A stretch of DNA of 64,000 nt from NCBI GenBank assembly GCA_014281115.1, contig JACONQ010000019.1, positions 558,001 to 622,000 on the forward strand. Reading direction: 5' to 3'. This DNA is from Laburnicola sp. R22_1. Lineage: Eukaryota > Ascomycota > Dothideomycetes > Pleosporales > Didymosphaeriaceae. Under the pieces are notes generated by a model. The model was not told the origin of the DNA. It did not search any database and worked only from the letters and a program-made list of their open reading frames with translations. The translations under genes and the position numbers were made by a program. Below are positions 24,020 through 35,312 of this stretch, piece after piece (the stretch's first letter is position 1; every line of letters starts with the position of its first letter).

Positions 24020-24523
24020 ATAAATAGTTAGTAAAGCTACTTTTACTTATAAGCTATATTATGCAACACTTTAGTATATTACTTATATGCTTATTATCCT
24101 TATAATTATTATTAACTAGTGTAGAAGCAAAGTAAGAATAGACTATTATATACTAATATAAATAGGGCTTTATATTTAAAAATAAAAGGTTAGTACTATT
24201 TTTTTATATTATAAATAAAGTAGTTCTTAGAAAAGGTATTTTATTAACTATAAAGCATTATTTAAAAGTGCACTTAGTAATAGTATCTATATTATTATAT
24301 AGAGGTTTTATAGTATACTTTATAATAAAGAAGAAAATGTATTAAATATTATTAAATTAGCTAATTAAGCTATATAATATTAGCTTATAAAAAAGCTTTA
24401 TAATAATAAGAATTACTAACTACTTTTTAAAGCGTAAAGGTATTAATAGCTTATATAAAAAAAAGAAAAGCTTATATAGTTTTACTTTAATAATTAAAAT
24501 AATAATAATATATTCTATTAGTA

Positions 24524-26695
24524 GCCCGGATAGATTAGTCCACCGGATAGTTTATCTTAGCAACTTCGAGGTCCCTTATAACTTATTATAAAATACCACT
24601 AACGTTACTTTATAGTAACTTATAATAATCTACTATAACTTATAATATACTAAGTTACTATTTAATCTACTTTTTATATTGTGCAGTCTCTTTGCGCGGC
24701 TATAGCAGTTACGTAAAGCTAAGAAGTCTTTCTTAGTAGTACAAACTTATAATAAGACTCCCTATAATATATAATATATTATCTACTATACTATATATAG
24801 ATAATATATAGTATACTTATTATAATTTATAGTAAAGTATACTATATCTTAAGTAGTACTTTATCTAATTTTTAGTTACTAAGTGTGTACTATTGTAAGA
24901 TAAAGTTAACCTATTATTTTTAGCCTTATAGCAACCTATAATAAAATTACTCTAATTTACTATTAATACTATCTAAAAATAAGCCACTAAGGGTAATATC
25001 TAACTTCTCCTTTATCTCTTTATCTATCTAATAGATCCTTACGTTGTGCCTAGGCTCTCTGCACCTTCTATAGCGACGTTGTGTTAAGGGACCTGCCTCT
25101 CCCTTACTACTACCTCGCGCTCTTTTTAATAACTTTATCTTAATAGAAGGGCTTTTTACTCCTAAATCTGCTCTCTAAACAAAGCCTAGCGTCCTATCCT
25201 TCTAAATGCGCTTTCTTTTACGCGTTTTTTACTTTATTAGAACCTTAATTTGCTTCTTAAGTTCCTTAATATAGGTTTCTTAAAGTACACTATAGTAGAG
25301 TATAAGTTTAGCACCTTTTATAAGCTATAAGTAACTTAATTTAGTATTAGGTAGAGACTAAATAAAAGAGTTGCGTATAAGCTTTAACTAGAATCTAAAC
25401 TTAAGGGTATTACTTAGGGTCCTAGCTTACTATAGTGTATCTAGTAGGGTACCCTAAGGTAGAGTGTAAATACACATATTAAGGCAATTTACTACTACTA
25501 ACGTATTTAAAGAAACAAGTCTAGAGGCCTTAAAGGCTTTCTTATAGTTTTTAAGTATAAATATATTAAAAAACGTATTATAAAATGCTAGTAGAAAGCC
25601 CTCTTTATTAATATAAAAGACGCGTTAGCGCGCTAAGTCCTATATACGCTAGAAGTACTTTAACTTTAGTAGCGCAAAATAGACTATATTAAGCGGCTAG
25701 ATAATATAAGATAAGTATGCTGGCATATAGAATGTTAGAATCTTTTGTTCTAGGCAATAATTCTTAAAATTCTAGGAGTAGTAGCTCTTATAGCTATCTA
25801 GAATAAGTAACCTCTATAACCCTACTATGCGCGGCCTTATATACGCGTTAAAGTGCTTTAACTATGTAACTTTAAGCTTATTATTAGTCTAGCTAGTCTT
25901 AGAGACTAAGAGCTTTTAATTATAGGGAATACTAGTCTCCTTATACTACGCTAAGATGTAGACTTGCCCTTTATAGATAATAAAAGGTGGGGTAGTATAC
26001 CTAGTAGCGCAAATACTCTAAATTACTATAACCTACTTATAATTACCTAGCTAAATAAGTATAGGTTAAGAATATTAGTTACAACCTTTATTAAGCTAAT
26101 AACTTCTATCTAGAAGCCTATCTTATTAAAGTTATAGATATCTTTATTCTACACTTTATACTTAGCTTTTGTGTTCTCTACTAGCTAAAACTATGCATTT
26201 ATAATCTCTAAGTCTTTCTATTATATTCTCTATTAGTTCTTCGCTTAATTAAAAGCTATTTTAAGCTTAGGTACGCGCTTTTCAAAGCGCTAAGCCTAGT
26301 ATTATTCTATAGAGTCTCTATGCCGCGCAGCTAGTAGTTTATTAGCTATATCTTCTACCTTACCTAGCTAGAGTACAAATTCTTGCAAATCTAGGTTAAG
26401 GATATACTATATAAGCTTGTGCTCTTTAGTTGTAGTAAGCTTTACTATGCCTATTTATATATTTGCTTAGACAGTAATTCTGTTAATTTAATTGCTTAGT
26501 GTAGACTTTAGGATATTATATACTATAGCAGCGCATCGCAGGCTTAAAATTTACTTATTCTAATAGGCATAAAGGGCAAGCTTAATTCTGCCTTCTTAAT
26601 TAGATAATAACGCATTATGTTATTAAGACATTATAATTTATAGTAAAGTGTTGTGGTCTTAGCAAAAACTATCCGGCGGACTAATCTGTCCAGGC
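24524..26695 (-). mobile_element. Fot1/pogo-type element A2 (second copy of A, reversed)
   Basis: The 2172-bp element has inverted repeats beginning GCCCGGATAGATTAGTCC and ending GGACTAATCTGTCCAGGC, with TA at 24522-24523 and 26696-26697. It is uninterrupted, so it gives the intact structure of the family. It lies in the arms of an AT-rich palindrome also used by elements A and B (see findings). Confidence 0.9.
24947..26631 (-). pseudogene. Decayed Fot1/pogo transposase of element A2
   Basis: It is collinear with the A pseudogene, starting at the ATG complement at 26631 and ending at a TAA (24947) where A has TGA. The many in-frame stops and missense changes are of RIP type. Helix-turn-helix, CENP-B-like and DDE blocks are visible only through comparison with A. 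It cannot encode active enzyme. Confidence 0.75.
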
Positions 26696-26945
26696 TACTA
26701 ATAGAATATGTTATATTATTATATTTTATTATTATATATTAGTTAATTAATAAGAAGTAAGTAACTAGTTAGAGGCAAAACTAATAGCTATATATAAGAA
26801 GTAGAATAAGATTAAAAATAAAGTTAGTTTAAGAACCTACTAAATAGCCCTAGTTAAGTATAGAATTATTACTAGTAAGACGAAAAACTCTTTTATACTA
26901 TAGAGTTACATAAGCAAATAAATTTTTAATTATAGTAATATATAT

Positions 26946-27071
26946 GTGGCGTTAAATTAACTACCTAGAGGTAGCACGATAAAGGCTTTCATCTCAAATA
27001 CCATAACAAAAAAAGCAGAGCCCCCTGCTTAGTAATAATAAAAAGCGTAAAAAGGTAGTTACAAAAATGCG
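26946..27071 (+). mobile_element. Short S-family insertion with clear empty sites
   Basis: The 126-bp copy begins GTGGCGTTAAATTAAC and ends GTTACAAAAATGCG. ATAGTAATATATAT is duplicated at 26932-26945 and 27072-27085. The same locus is unoccupied in hAT-2 (about 34735-34760) and hAT-3 (about 57770-57790, reversed), giving two independent empty sites. Confidence 0.93.
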
Positions 27072-27127
27072 ATAGTAATATATATAAAAAGCTTTTATAT
27101 AATATATATAAGGTAGGCTTAAAAAAG

Positions 27128-29007
27128 CTATTACGGAAATAAGACTCTATAGTTATGTACTTAAAACTTATATAATATTTCTAAGCTTAGCTAAAATTGC
27201 TAAGAGCTTATCTATATATTAGCCCTAATAGTTTTCTGTTTTTATATAGCTTTAATTTATAATAAGCTTTCTAAATTATTCTTTCTAACTTCTTTTCTAT
27301 CTATAGTTATAAGTCTAGCGCTTTAGAACTATAGGACAATTCTCTCTACGCAGTATATTATGCTTAAATCTTAATTTAGAACTTTAATTTCCCTTCTGGA
27401 CAGGAGTATAAACTGCCTCCACTTATTAGTTTTTAAGTGGCGCACTATGTTTAATTACTGCTTTTTTTTATTATATTACTAGCGCCTACATAATGTTATA
27501 TAACGTTATGTTATATGCTCGCTAAGCCCTAGGACCTAGAGCGCGTTAAAGTTTTACTAACGTTCTTCCCCTAGCTTTTAAGATAATAAACTTATAATAA
27601 TAATACTCTAACTTACTTATCTACCTACTATGTTACTAAATAATAGACAACCTACTATATGCACACTTTACTACTACTATAATATATAATAAATTATACA
27701 TACGCTCCCTACTCCTAACACTAAATAGCACCCTACTATCCTCTACTAATAACTTATTAATTTATTAATCTTTAGTATACTTTCCTAGTATTAATCTTAC
27801 TCTACTTATCTTCTATAAAAATTCTATAGTATAAGCGCGTACCTATATATGCCTATTACCTCTTATAGCTACTTTATATAGATTTTACCCTAAAAATTAT
27901 ACTATAGCTTTTTTAGGTTATATAGCTTTATATTGTTCTTCTAAAGCCTTTTATAACCTTTGCCTATTCTCTTTTACTATCTTTAAAAATATATTTAGTA
28001 ACCCTTATTAATATAGCTAAGTATAAGGTAGCTAAACTAGTAGAGAGTAAGCTATAAGTTAAAATCTACAATTCTATAGTTATTATTACTTTGGGATAAA
28101 CTAGCTAAGGCAATCTATTTGCTATATAACTTATATTATGCCGCTATATTATTAGCAATAGTAGGAGGCGTTTAACCTTTGCTATACTAATCTTAGATGT
28201 CTTTATTATTATTATATTATTAATTATACACGTATAGACGTATAACTATCCACCTAGTAGTAATAGTGTTATTAGAGTAGGAAATAGCTATATTAAATTA
28301 TAACCTTAAGGTCTTATATAAAGATTGAATATACTATATAAAGATAGAGTTATATAAGGATAGATAAGAACTTAATCTCTAGTTCTAGATTTTTATGCTT
28401 TGTGCACAGGCAACTGCGTTATATTATTATTATTAACTTTAGTACCTATGGATTATAGTATAGCTTATAATTAACTCTATAAGGGGCTAGCAAATTTGCA
28501 CATACTCTGTCCCTAAATAGTTACTAAACTAGTCTTATTACTTTACCTTAATTTATAGTGTTTTGTAGTACACCTATAGCTTTCTCTTATAGCGTTATAC
28601 TGTGTACGGAACGTGCGCGAAGTATTCTTTATAATAGAATTTTAATTATTTTTATTCTTATTATTTGCTCTTTATTATAAGCTTATTTTATATAGTAATA
28701 ATCTTAAATTCTACTTTATTAACTACTTATTAGCTTATTAACTAAATAAGCTAGTTAGACTAGTATATTTAATTCTAATTCTACGCTTAAAATAAAAAAT
28801 ATAGGACTAGGTTAACTCTAGTACTAAAAATTATAGAAAGGAAACGAGGTAGAAATAGTAATTTAGGGAGCTAAATGTAAATTAAAGTCCTATAAGAAAA
28901 GAAGACCGTTAGGACTAATATATAGATAAGCTCTTAGCTATTTTAGCTAGGCTTAGAAATATTATATAAGCTCTAAGCATATAGCTATAGAGCCTTATTT
29001 CTATAAC
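27128..29007. mobile_element. Possible foldback element W with ~200-bp inverted arms, containing Z2
   Basis: The left arm (about 27128-27370) and right arm (about 28800-29007) are imperfect inverted copies. For example, ATTTCTAAGCTTAGCTAAAA on the left pairs with the complement of TTTTAGCTAGGCTTAGAAAT on the right. Z2 sits between them. Collinearity with hAT-1 stops at W's left edge. No convincing target duplication was found, so the limits are approximate. Confidence 0.45.
27390..28634 (-). mobile_element. Z-family element Z2, 13-bp target duplication
   Basis: The 1245-bp reversed copy is flanked by TAGAACTTTAATT (27377-27389) and TAGAATTTTAATT (28635-28647), which differ by one C-to-T change. 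The hairpin-capable end (GGAGTATAAACTGCCTCC) is at the left. It is heavily mutated, and its ORF matches Z1 in position. Confidence 0.8.
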
Positions 29008-31088
29008 ACCCCTCCTAGGTAAGCTATAATAGCAATAAGCCTACTAAAAGCGTAGAAATAAGGCCTAAAAATCTATTATAAGCCTATAATAAGGTGGCGT
29101 TATACTATAAGCATCTAAGTGGCGCGCGTACGCTAAGTAAAAATTTAATATTACGCTCTATTTATTATTATATAAGCGTAAATAGTTAGTGTAAATAAAG
29201 GTATAAGCGCTCTTCTTAACTTTCTCTTTAGACTTATCTACTCGCAAGCTTAAATTATTATTACGTAAGCTTAAAGTCTTTTATAGTTTCTTCTCTGGCT
29301 TCTTTTTCTTATCCTCTAAACCTTATTATCTAAAATAGTATGTCTCGCTATTAATCTCTAGCTCTTTCTATTACTAATAAGTATAGCCTTCTAAGAAAGA
29401 TCTTTAAACTGCTAATCTAGAGATTATATAAGCTACGCGTTATTCTCTTACTATTTGTTATTATAAAGAGTTAAAAGCTTAAGCTGCTAAATCGCCTACT
29501 TATTATTAAGCTACAACCTTAAAATCTTAATTAATGTCTATATTACTTACTAAGCCTAATACTCTAATATTAAAAAAGGGAGCTTATAATTCTAAAATAG
29601 CGACTATTATAGCTAAGAAGGTAGAATAAGCTTTTATAGAACTCTAAGTAGTGCCCTACTATAACTATTTAAAAAGTTCTCTACTAGGTAAATTAGATAG
29701 GCTGTGCTTTAATTTAATCTTAATAGTAGATTTTCTACGCACTATGCTCGCTACTTTATTTAGAGTTACTAGTGCCTTAGTATATAAGTTTAAATCTTTA
29801 AAAGAACTTTTAATAGCTACTTATTCATATAGCCCTCCTTATCTTATGTAGTAAGCTTAGGCTTAGATAGTCCTTAAGAACAACTTTACCTTAAATATAA
29901 GTATTCTAAACTCTAGAATTAATACTATTACTAATATAACGCAGTCTAAGAATATTAACACTTTATATTCTAAGCTCTGCTCCACTATTAAGAACTTTAA
30001 AAAGGGTCTTATTAACTTTAATTCTCTATAGCCTACTTACAGTCCTAAGACTTTAGTATGTTAATAGGCCTTATATTCTATTTTTTAGGCTTATACTTTT
30101 CTAAGTAGTGTTCTTTAGTTTTACATCTTTATACTTTACAATTCTAAATTCTATAACTTTAAACTTTATAATTTTAAAGTTAATAATTTTAAGCTCCATA
30201 AGTTCTATAATTCAAAAGTTAAGAATAAGACTTTTATTATCTATAGCGTCTAGCTCTACTTATTCCTTTACTTTTAATACTTTATGGTCTAAACGTGTTT
30301 ACGTCTAATAACCTTAGTTTTAGTCCTAAATATACTTCTTTAGTTAAGACGCATTCTAATCCTTTAAAAATACTTTATTCTAAGATTGTATTTATATAAT
30401 AGATATAAGTAAACTATAAGATATAGTTCTTCTAAAATAACTAGTATATATAGAAAGAGTATGTAGCGTTAATTTATCTACCTAGGGGTAGAACAATAAA
30501 GGCTTTTATCTTAAATAATATGACAAAAAAGCAGAGCCCCCTGCTTAGTAATTAAAAAGAGCGTGAAAAGGGAATTGTATAGAAAGAGTATAAGGGTAGC
30601 TAGACTAAGCTTTATAATTATATTATTAGTAAGCTTAGTTATTAAGAGGAGTAAATGCGTAGTTAAGCTTATAAGATACTATAATAGCTAAATAAGTAGG
30701 AGAATCTATATAGATAAAATGCTAGACGTATTTATAAGTAGTGCTAGTGTTCTCTAGCTCTACCTCTGCGTTATTCCTCTCCTTAAGGCCGCGCTTCTAA
30801 TACTTAAGCTCTTAAAAAGTCCTATTCTAAGTATAGTTTAACTAGAGAAGAGGATAATCTTAGACCTTAGGAGCTTTAAGCTTTAACTAATACTTAGAGG
30901 CGCGCTCTAATTTATAATTATATAAATAAAATTATTAGCTTACTATTTAAGCGCTAGAATTAGGGCTTAGAACTTTTAGATATATAGCTTAACTAGTAGC
31001 TATACTTAGATTTCTTCTAAGGTTTAGGCTAGGCTTTGGCTTAATCTTTTCTTAGCTTTTTTATATATATAAAAGATAGAAATATAAT
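29008..31088. other. AT-rich, RIP-mutated DNA of unclear origin
   Basis: There is no recognised element apart from the S copy at 30463-30577. Scattered short frames with Gln-to-stop patterns suggest transposon remains. A low-complexity TTTATAATTTTAAA tract lies near 30120-30210. It ends at the target duplication of hAT-2. Confidence 0.4.
30463..30577 (+). mobile_element. Short S-family insertion, 14-bp target duplication
   Basis: The 115-bp copy runs from GTAGCGTTAATTT to AAAAGGGAATTG, with TATAGAAAGAGTAT duplicated at 30449-30462 and 30578-30591. The run of C residues and hairpin are intact. Confidence 0.9.
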
Positions 31089-31684
31089 TAGGCTGGCAAA
31101 TGGGTATAGATTGGGTTGGGTTAGGTTCTCTTACGTAAGACCCTAACCCCAACCCAACTTCTACCTATAGATTTTGCGCTAGTAATAGGTATAGGTTAGG
31201 TTAGAGTTACATAGGCTATAGGTTAGGTTAGGGTTACACAGACTAGATTGTATTAGGTCTAACTAATTATATTTTTATTAGCTGTATGCAATTTTTATAG
31301 TAAATTACTATAAAAATACTCTTATTATTATAGTAGCAATTATTATATTTACTTATTATAGTAAAAGTACAGCTTTAGTGTTAAACACATATATTAAACC
31401 TAACTAAGCGCTTAGCTATTCTAAACCTAACTAAGCGCCTTACTATTTACCTAGTATCTATATATTTCTTATAGTACCTATTTGCTAGCTATATATTCTT
31501 AGCCTATATAGTAACCTATTTTGTATAAATAGTGTTAATATTAGTATCTAGAGGTATTAGTATTTATTTTATAGTAAGAGTAGAGTAGTATAAAGAAATA
31601 TCTTTAAATATTCTAACTAAAAAAGCCTCTATTACCTCTTAGGGAGTAGCTAGCACAGTAGACTAGAAGCGCAGATCTTTCTTA

Positions 31685-33474
31685 AGCTAGCGTACAAGGA
31701 TCCTGATCACCCGGTGTTTCTGATCACCCCATCAAAACGCGACACCTGAACAAAACACGCGATATCTCTCTACAACGCTCATCAATATGGACGCCCGCGA
31801 GCATGCTATACAATCCGCTATTCGCGATTTCGCTGCAGGTCTTTATACAAGTCAGCGTGCAGCTGCAAAGGCGTACGGCATCTCCCAGTCTACGCTATCG
31901 ATGCGACTCCGTGGCGTAACAACGAGCTCGCTCAGTCACCAGCACCAGCAGCGATTAACTCCTCGACAGGAGGACTTTCTAGTAGAATGGATCCTTGAAG
32001 AAGACGCGCGCGCCTGCCCTCCCTCACACGCTCGCGCGCGAGAAATGGCCAATCGAATCCTACGTATGAACGGCGACGATCGTCCTGTTGGCAAGCACTG
32101 GCTATACCACTTTATCAAGCGCCAGCCACGTATCGCCTCTGTAGTCAGCAGAAAGCTAGAGGCTCAGAGAGCTGATGCAGCGACTCCAGAGCAGTTGCGC
32201 GCGTTCCTAGAGCGCTATGAGCAGACTCGACAGCGGCTCAACATACAGGCGGAGAATACATACAATATGGATGAGACTGGCGTTGCTCTAGGAGTATGTA
32301 CAAACACTAGAGTACTCTCTAGTAGTTAGAAAAAGAAGGCTTATATTTGGTCTCTAGAGAATCGCGAGTGGGTCTCTATAATTAAGTGCGTATCGGCGAC
32401 AGGGCAGAAACTACGCTGCGCAGTTATCTTCAAAGGCCAGAGCCTACAGACTACCTGGTTCCCAGCTAAATCCGTGCCTAGCTGGCTCTATACAACCTCT
32501 GAGAACGGATGGACGTCGAAAGCGATAGGTGTTGAGTGGCTACAGCGTATATTCATACCTGAGACGGCTATAGGTGATGGCCAGTACCGCCTTCTTATCC
32601 TCGACGGTCACAGCAGCCATATTGATATAGACTTCCTTTGGCTCTGCAAGCAGCATCGAATTGAGCTCTTATACCTACCTGCGCACTCCTCACACGTCCT
32701 ACAGCCTCTAGATCTTGCTCCTTTCTCTGTAATCAAGTCTAGTTACAGACATCAGATCCAGGAGCTCGCATCACTCGACGACGCTGCGCCTGTCAAGAAA
32801 GAGCGCTTTATCACCTGCTATCATTAAGCTAGGGAGGAAGGCTTCACAGAGCGTGTGATTCGAGCTGGCTGGCAGGCATCTGGTATCTGCCCATTCAACA
32901 TCAATCACGTGCTCAGCTCGTCGCAGGTCTCTCAGAGGCCTACTACGCCTACACGTCAGCAGCAGCCTCAGCAGCAGCTCCAGAGCTTCCTCTCGACTCC
33001 CCAGGGCCCTCACGATCTCTATATAGCGCAGCGCAGCGTCCAGAGCGTTGAGAATCTAGGTCGTACGACCCGGCTGCTCCTACAGAAAGCAGGTAAGGCT
33101 CTAGCAGCTGCAAATACTAGAGCTGCAGGCCTAGAAGCAGAGAAAAGACGCCTTGAGCAGCAGCTAGAGATATCTACCTCTCAGCGTCAGCGTAAGCGCG
33201 TTCGAGTAGACCCAAATCAACGCTTTGCAGAGGTAGAGAGTATTAGGGAGGCTATGCGCGCAGCTGAGGCTTCAGCAGTCCAACCACGTAGATCTACTAT
33301 ATCAAGCACCTCAGAAACAGCTGCTATAGCTACAGCAGCTGCAGCGCTTGAATCTATGTGTAGTCAATGGCAATTATACGCAGCGTTGCTGAGATATCGC
33401 GCGTTTTGTGCAGGTGTCGCGTTTTGGTAGAGTGATCAGAAACACCGGGTGATCAGGATCCTTGTACGCTAGCT
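31685..33474 (+). mobile_element. Fot1/pogo-type element D, nearly intact, inside hAT-2
   Basis: The 1790-bp element has long near-perfect inverted repeats of roughly 85 bp, starting AGCTAGCGTACAAGGATCC and containing GATCACCCGGTGTTTCTGAT. TA duplications are at 31683-31684 and 33475-33476. Its balanced composition contrasts with the surrounding hAT sequence, marking it as a recent arrival. No second copy is seen in the window. Confidence 0.95.
31787..33430 (+). pseudogene. Fot1/pogo transposase of element D, one frame with two nonsense codons
   Basis: A single frame of 548 codons begins at ATG 31787. Only two stops interrupt it: TAG at 32327 and TAA at 32825. Each would be Gln after a single C-to-T change in a CpA context. 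The N-terminal helix-turn-helix (AAAKAYGISQSTLSMRL) is at about residues 24-40 and the CENP-B-like region (KHWLYHFIKRQPRI) at about 104-117. The DDE_1 triad blocks are all present: NTYNMDETGVALG, LLILDGHSSHIDID and HSSHVLQPLDLAPFS. A Gln-rich stretch and a coiled coil (EAEKRRLEQQLE) form the C-terminus, whose last residues overlap the inverted repeat. Apart from the two stops, all catalytic residues expected of the family are present. Confidence 0.92.
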
Positions 33475-35189
33475 TATTATTATCTTGCGCTATTTCTTTA
33501 ATAAGGCGACAGAATAGTATTTTTCTAATAAGGGGCTTAATACTCTTTTAGTACTTTTTAATTTTCCTAAGCTTAATAGCTGTATATTATTAGAATATAT
33601 ATAATAAATAGCTATAATAATAATATATTATCTAGCTTCTAGTAGTGCTTCCTCTTTAGCGCAATAGGTAGTGTTTTGTAAGGCGCCTTTTATATAGCCT
33701 TAGTAGCTAGTAGCTTCTACTTTTTTACTTAAGATTCGCTAGTAACTAGTTTAGAGTATTTAGCTAGCCTAGTATATACTATTATTTTAGAAATTAAGGT
33801 TATATTGTAGTTAAGACTATAGAGTATTAAAAAATAGCTAGGAGGATAGTAAGATAGAGTAGCTAAGTAGGTGGCAAGGTAAGTAAAGAAAACACACTAG
33901 TGTTATTAGCACCTTACCTATGCGCATAGGCCCCTATAGTTAATATTACAGAAATAATAATATTTTTATTATTTCTATAATATTAACTATAGTTATTATA
34001 TACTATTATTACACTCTATACTATAGTGTCTATTAAGGAAGAGTCTTCTAATATTCTAGAGGGCCTTCTAAGCAGTAGCCTATAGATACTAGCAAATGTT
34101 AAGCGTAATAAGTAGAAGGGCCTTACTAAGGTACCTAGTAATTACAGCCTTTTATTACACTATATACTAATATAAATAGGGCTTTATATCTAGAGATAAA
34201 GAGGTTAGTACTATTGTTTTATATTATAGATAAGGTAGCTTTTTAGAAAGGTTATCCTACTAACTATAAAGTGCTATTTAAAGGTGCACTTAGTAATAGT
34301 GCCTATACTATGATATAGAGGTTTTGTAATGCACTCTATAGTAAAGAAGAAAAGGTACTAAACTCTACTAGATTAGCTAATTAAGCTATATAATATTAGC
34401 TTAAGAAGAAGCTTTATAATAATAAGAACTACTAACTACTTTTTAAAGCGAAAAAGCATTAATAGCTTGCGTAGAAAGAAGAAGAGCTTATATAGTCCTA
34501 CCTTAAGAATTAAAAGAGTAGTATATTATTATATCTTATTATTATATACTAGTTAATTAATAAGGAGTAGGTAACTAGTTAGAGGTAAAACTAATAGCTA
34601 TATATAAGAAGTAGGATAAGATTAAGAATAAAGTTAATCTAAAGGACTACTAAGCAGCTCTAGCTAAGCGTAAGATTGCCGCTAGTAAAGGGAAAGGCTC
34701 TTCTATACTATAGAGTTGCTTAAGTAAATAAATCTTTAGTTATAGTAGTATATATAAGAAGCTCTTATGCAATATATATAAGGCAGGCCTAAGAAAGCTT
34801 AAGGCTAATAGCTTTAAGAGTAAGGCTAATAAGAAAGAGTAGGAGGACTTCTACAACAGCATAGGCGATATAGATCTAACTACTAAGAAGCTAGCAATAG
34901 TTACTAATAAGGAATAGTTATAAGTTTATTATACTTATTTATTATATACCTTTACTAATAATTATTAGTTACTACAAGCCTAGTCCTCCTACTAACCTTA
35001 TTAACTATAGTAAGGATAGTATGCTTAATAGCAATAAGGCGTATATTAAGGGGAATAATAATAAAGAGTGTAAAGAGGAAATTAAGAATAATAGGAAGAA
35101 GCTTAAGGCTTATTTCTAGGAGCTACTAGATAGGTACAACTCTAATATTATAGATAAGAATATAGACTTTAAGAGTTTCTTAGACTTTA

Positions 35190-35312
35190 GGGGCTTAGAG
35201 ACTAAGGGGGGTTTAGATAATAAGGGGGGCTTAGGTGCTAAAGGGGTTTTAGACAATAAGGGGATTTTAGATAATAAAGGAGGCTTAAGTGCTAAGGGGG
35301 TTTTAGATAATA
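35190..35312 (+). repeat. Gly-rich coding tandem repeat in hAT-2
   Basis: A unit of about 30 bp related to GGGGGTTTTAGATAATAAG repeats several times. In frame it reads as alternating G-L-D-N-K and G-A-K segments. The reversed, shorter version is in hAT-3 at about 57280-57345, so it is part of the element's coding region and varies in copy number. Confidence 0.7.

Larger units (their letters stand above)
20598..24146. mobile_element. Unclassified AT-rich insertion T hosting X2, X3 and an S copy
   Basis: Collinearity between hAT-1 and hAT-2 breaks at 20597 and resumes at 24156. The 9-bp TATATACTA borders both sides (20589-20597, 24147-24155). Subtracting X2, X3 and the 388-bp S copy leaves about 620 bp of AT-rich DNA with no recognisable motif. 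The boundaries rest on the alignment break and a short low-complexity duplication, so they are tentative. Confidence 0.4.
8301..27117 (+). mobile_element. hAT-1: 5' half of a hAT transposon, fragmented by nested insertions
   Basis: It begins with TAGGCTGGCAAAT, the same terminus as the complete hAT-2 at 31089, and marks the exact left edge of the AT-rich block. Subterminal TTAGGTT and CCCTAACC arrays follow. Segments collinear with hAT-2 reappear between the insertions: about 8301-8478, 14967-15270, 16606-16872, 18114-18296, 19408-20597, 24147-24521 and 26698-27117. Collinearity stops near 27117, before the transposase gene, and no right terminus was found, so this copy is 3'-truncated or continues undetected. 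The 8 bases before it (AGTACGCT) would be the target duplication if the far end were known. It is heavily mutated in the RIP manner. Confidence 0.7.
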
